The position numbers and the translations under genes are program-made. A stretch of 32,028 nt of DNA from Prevotella sp. (GTDB lineage: Bacteria > Bacteroidota > Bacteroidia > Bacteroidales > Bacteroidaceae). Shown piece by piece: positions 31,785-32,028 of this stretch; within the stretch, counting starts at the first letter, position 1; each line of letters starts with the position of its first letter. The notes under the pieces are model-generated. The model was not told the DNA's origin. It ran no database searches and was given only the letters and a program-made list of their open reading frames with translations. The DNA is taken from contig JAILFH010000021.1 in the NCBI GenBank assembly GCA_024697645.1, positions 1 through 32,028 on the forward strand, read 5' to 3'.

Positions 31785-32028
31785 TATCTAAAAAAGCCCC
31801 CAAATCGGCGAAGCCAAAAAAGCCTAAGCCGAAGGGGATATTCGAATGGAAAATGGAAAATGGAAAATTATACCTGCTGAGTTCCGTCGTTGGCGGCTTT
31901 AAGATTTGAGCACTCCCCGATGGGGAGGCGGCCTAAGCCAAAGGGGACGCATTGGATGGGCTTTGCCCAGAAATCTTTCAAAAGTCGCTTCGCGAGAAAT
32001 ATATGGCACTCTAATCGCGCCTTAGAAA
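31785..32028. repeat. Dispersed mosaic repeat, copy F (runs off the window edge), with a TGGAAAA heptamer run
   Basis: A degraded P-type segment CGAAGCC...CCTAAGCCGAAGGGG comes first. Three ATGGAAA heptamers follow (31846-31866), then hairpin H as CCGTCGTTGGCGG (31884-31896), and a P module with stem CTCCCC/GGGGAG and GCGGCCTAAGCCAAAGGGG. The CGCTTCGCGAGAAATATATG module (from about 31987) closes the window. Compared with copy A, both arms of the P stem changed together (TTCCCC/GGGGAA versus CTCCCC/GGGGAG). The 110 bases before it, from 31676, show nothing I can identify. Confidence 0.85.

Overview
The window looks like chromosomal DNA from a Bacteroidales bacterium, most likely Prevotellaceae. 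Three things point there. Eleven promoter-like sites match the Bacteroidetes -7 box (TAnnTTTG), and Shine-Dalgarno sequences are generally absent. The gene families are typical of the group: an Omp28-like protein, DUF3108, DUF3307, a bacterial GH3 protein and an AsnC regulator beside an O-acetylhomoserine sulfhydrylase. Intergenic DNA is rich in short palindromic and heptameric repeats. No rRNA, tRNA, CRISPR array, transposase or phage gene was seen.

Layout. 1-469 is the 3' end of an Omp28-like surface protein with a strong terminator. 470-1462 is a gene-free kilobase holding a 22-bp-period dyad array and a large imperfect inverted repeat. 1463-5751 carries yifB/comM, an integral-membrane acyltransferase and miaB. 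5828-12811 is a run of five co-directional envelope genes: an MsbA-type ABC exporter, an LtaS-like phosphoglycerol transferase/sulfatase, an LpxL/HtrB-type acyltransferase, a GT90 glycosyltransferase and a CDP-glycerol glycerophosphotransferase-like protein. The last four look like one operon building and decorating LPS/LOS. 12812-13776 is almost entirely a mosaic of repeat modules.

13777-17495 (minus strand) has a GNAT, a CAT-fold acyltransferase overlapping a DUF3267 membrane metalloprotease-like gene, and a secreted CE1-type esterase. 17625-19071 (plus) has DUF3237 and pgeF. 19123-20650 (minus) has two GNATs and a DUF3307 membrane protein. 20883-25383 (plus) has a GH3 acyl-adenylate/amide synthetase, a large Ig-like lipoprotein and a DUF3108 exported protein. 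25753-30161 (minus) has a dCache-SpoIIE-HATPase signalling protein, an exported CarboxypepD_reg-like protein and an Lrp/AsnC regulator. The regulator is divergent from metY (30383-31675). The window ends in another repeat mosaic.

The least explained content is the non-coding DNA. One family of hairpin modules recurs in five intergenic regions, with paired changes in some stems. At least seven other short tandem arrays (periods 7, 16, 22, 26/27 and 29) sit between genes. Several of these elements touch or supply the stop codon of the neighbouring gene. Of the protein-coding regions, the teichoic-acid-like phosphoglycerol genes in a Gram-negative LPS cluster and the GH3-led gene group are the best candidates for a poorly described system.
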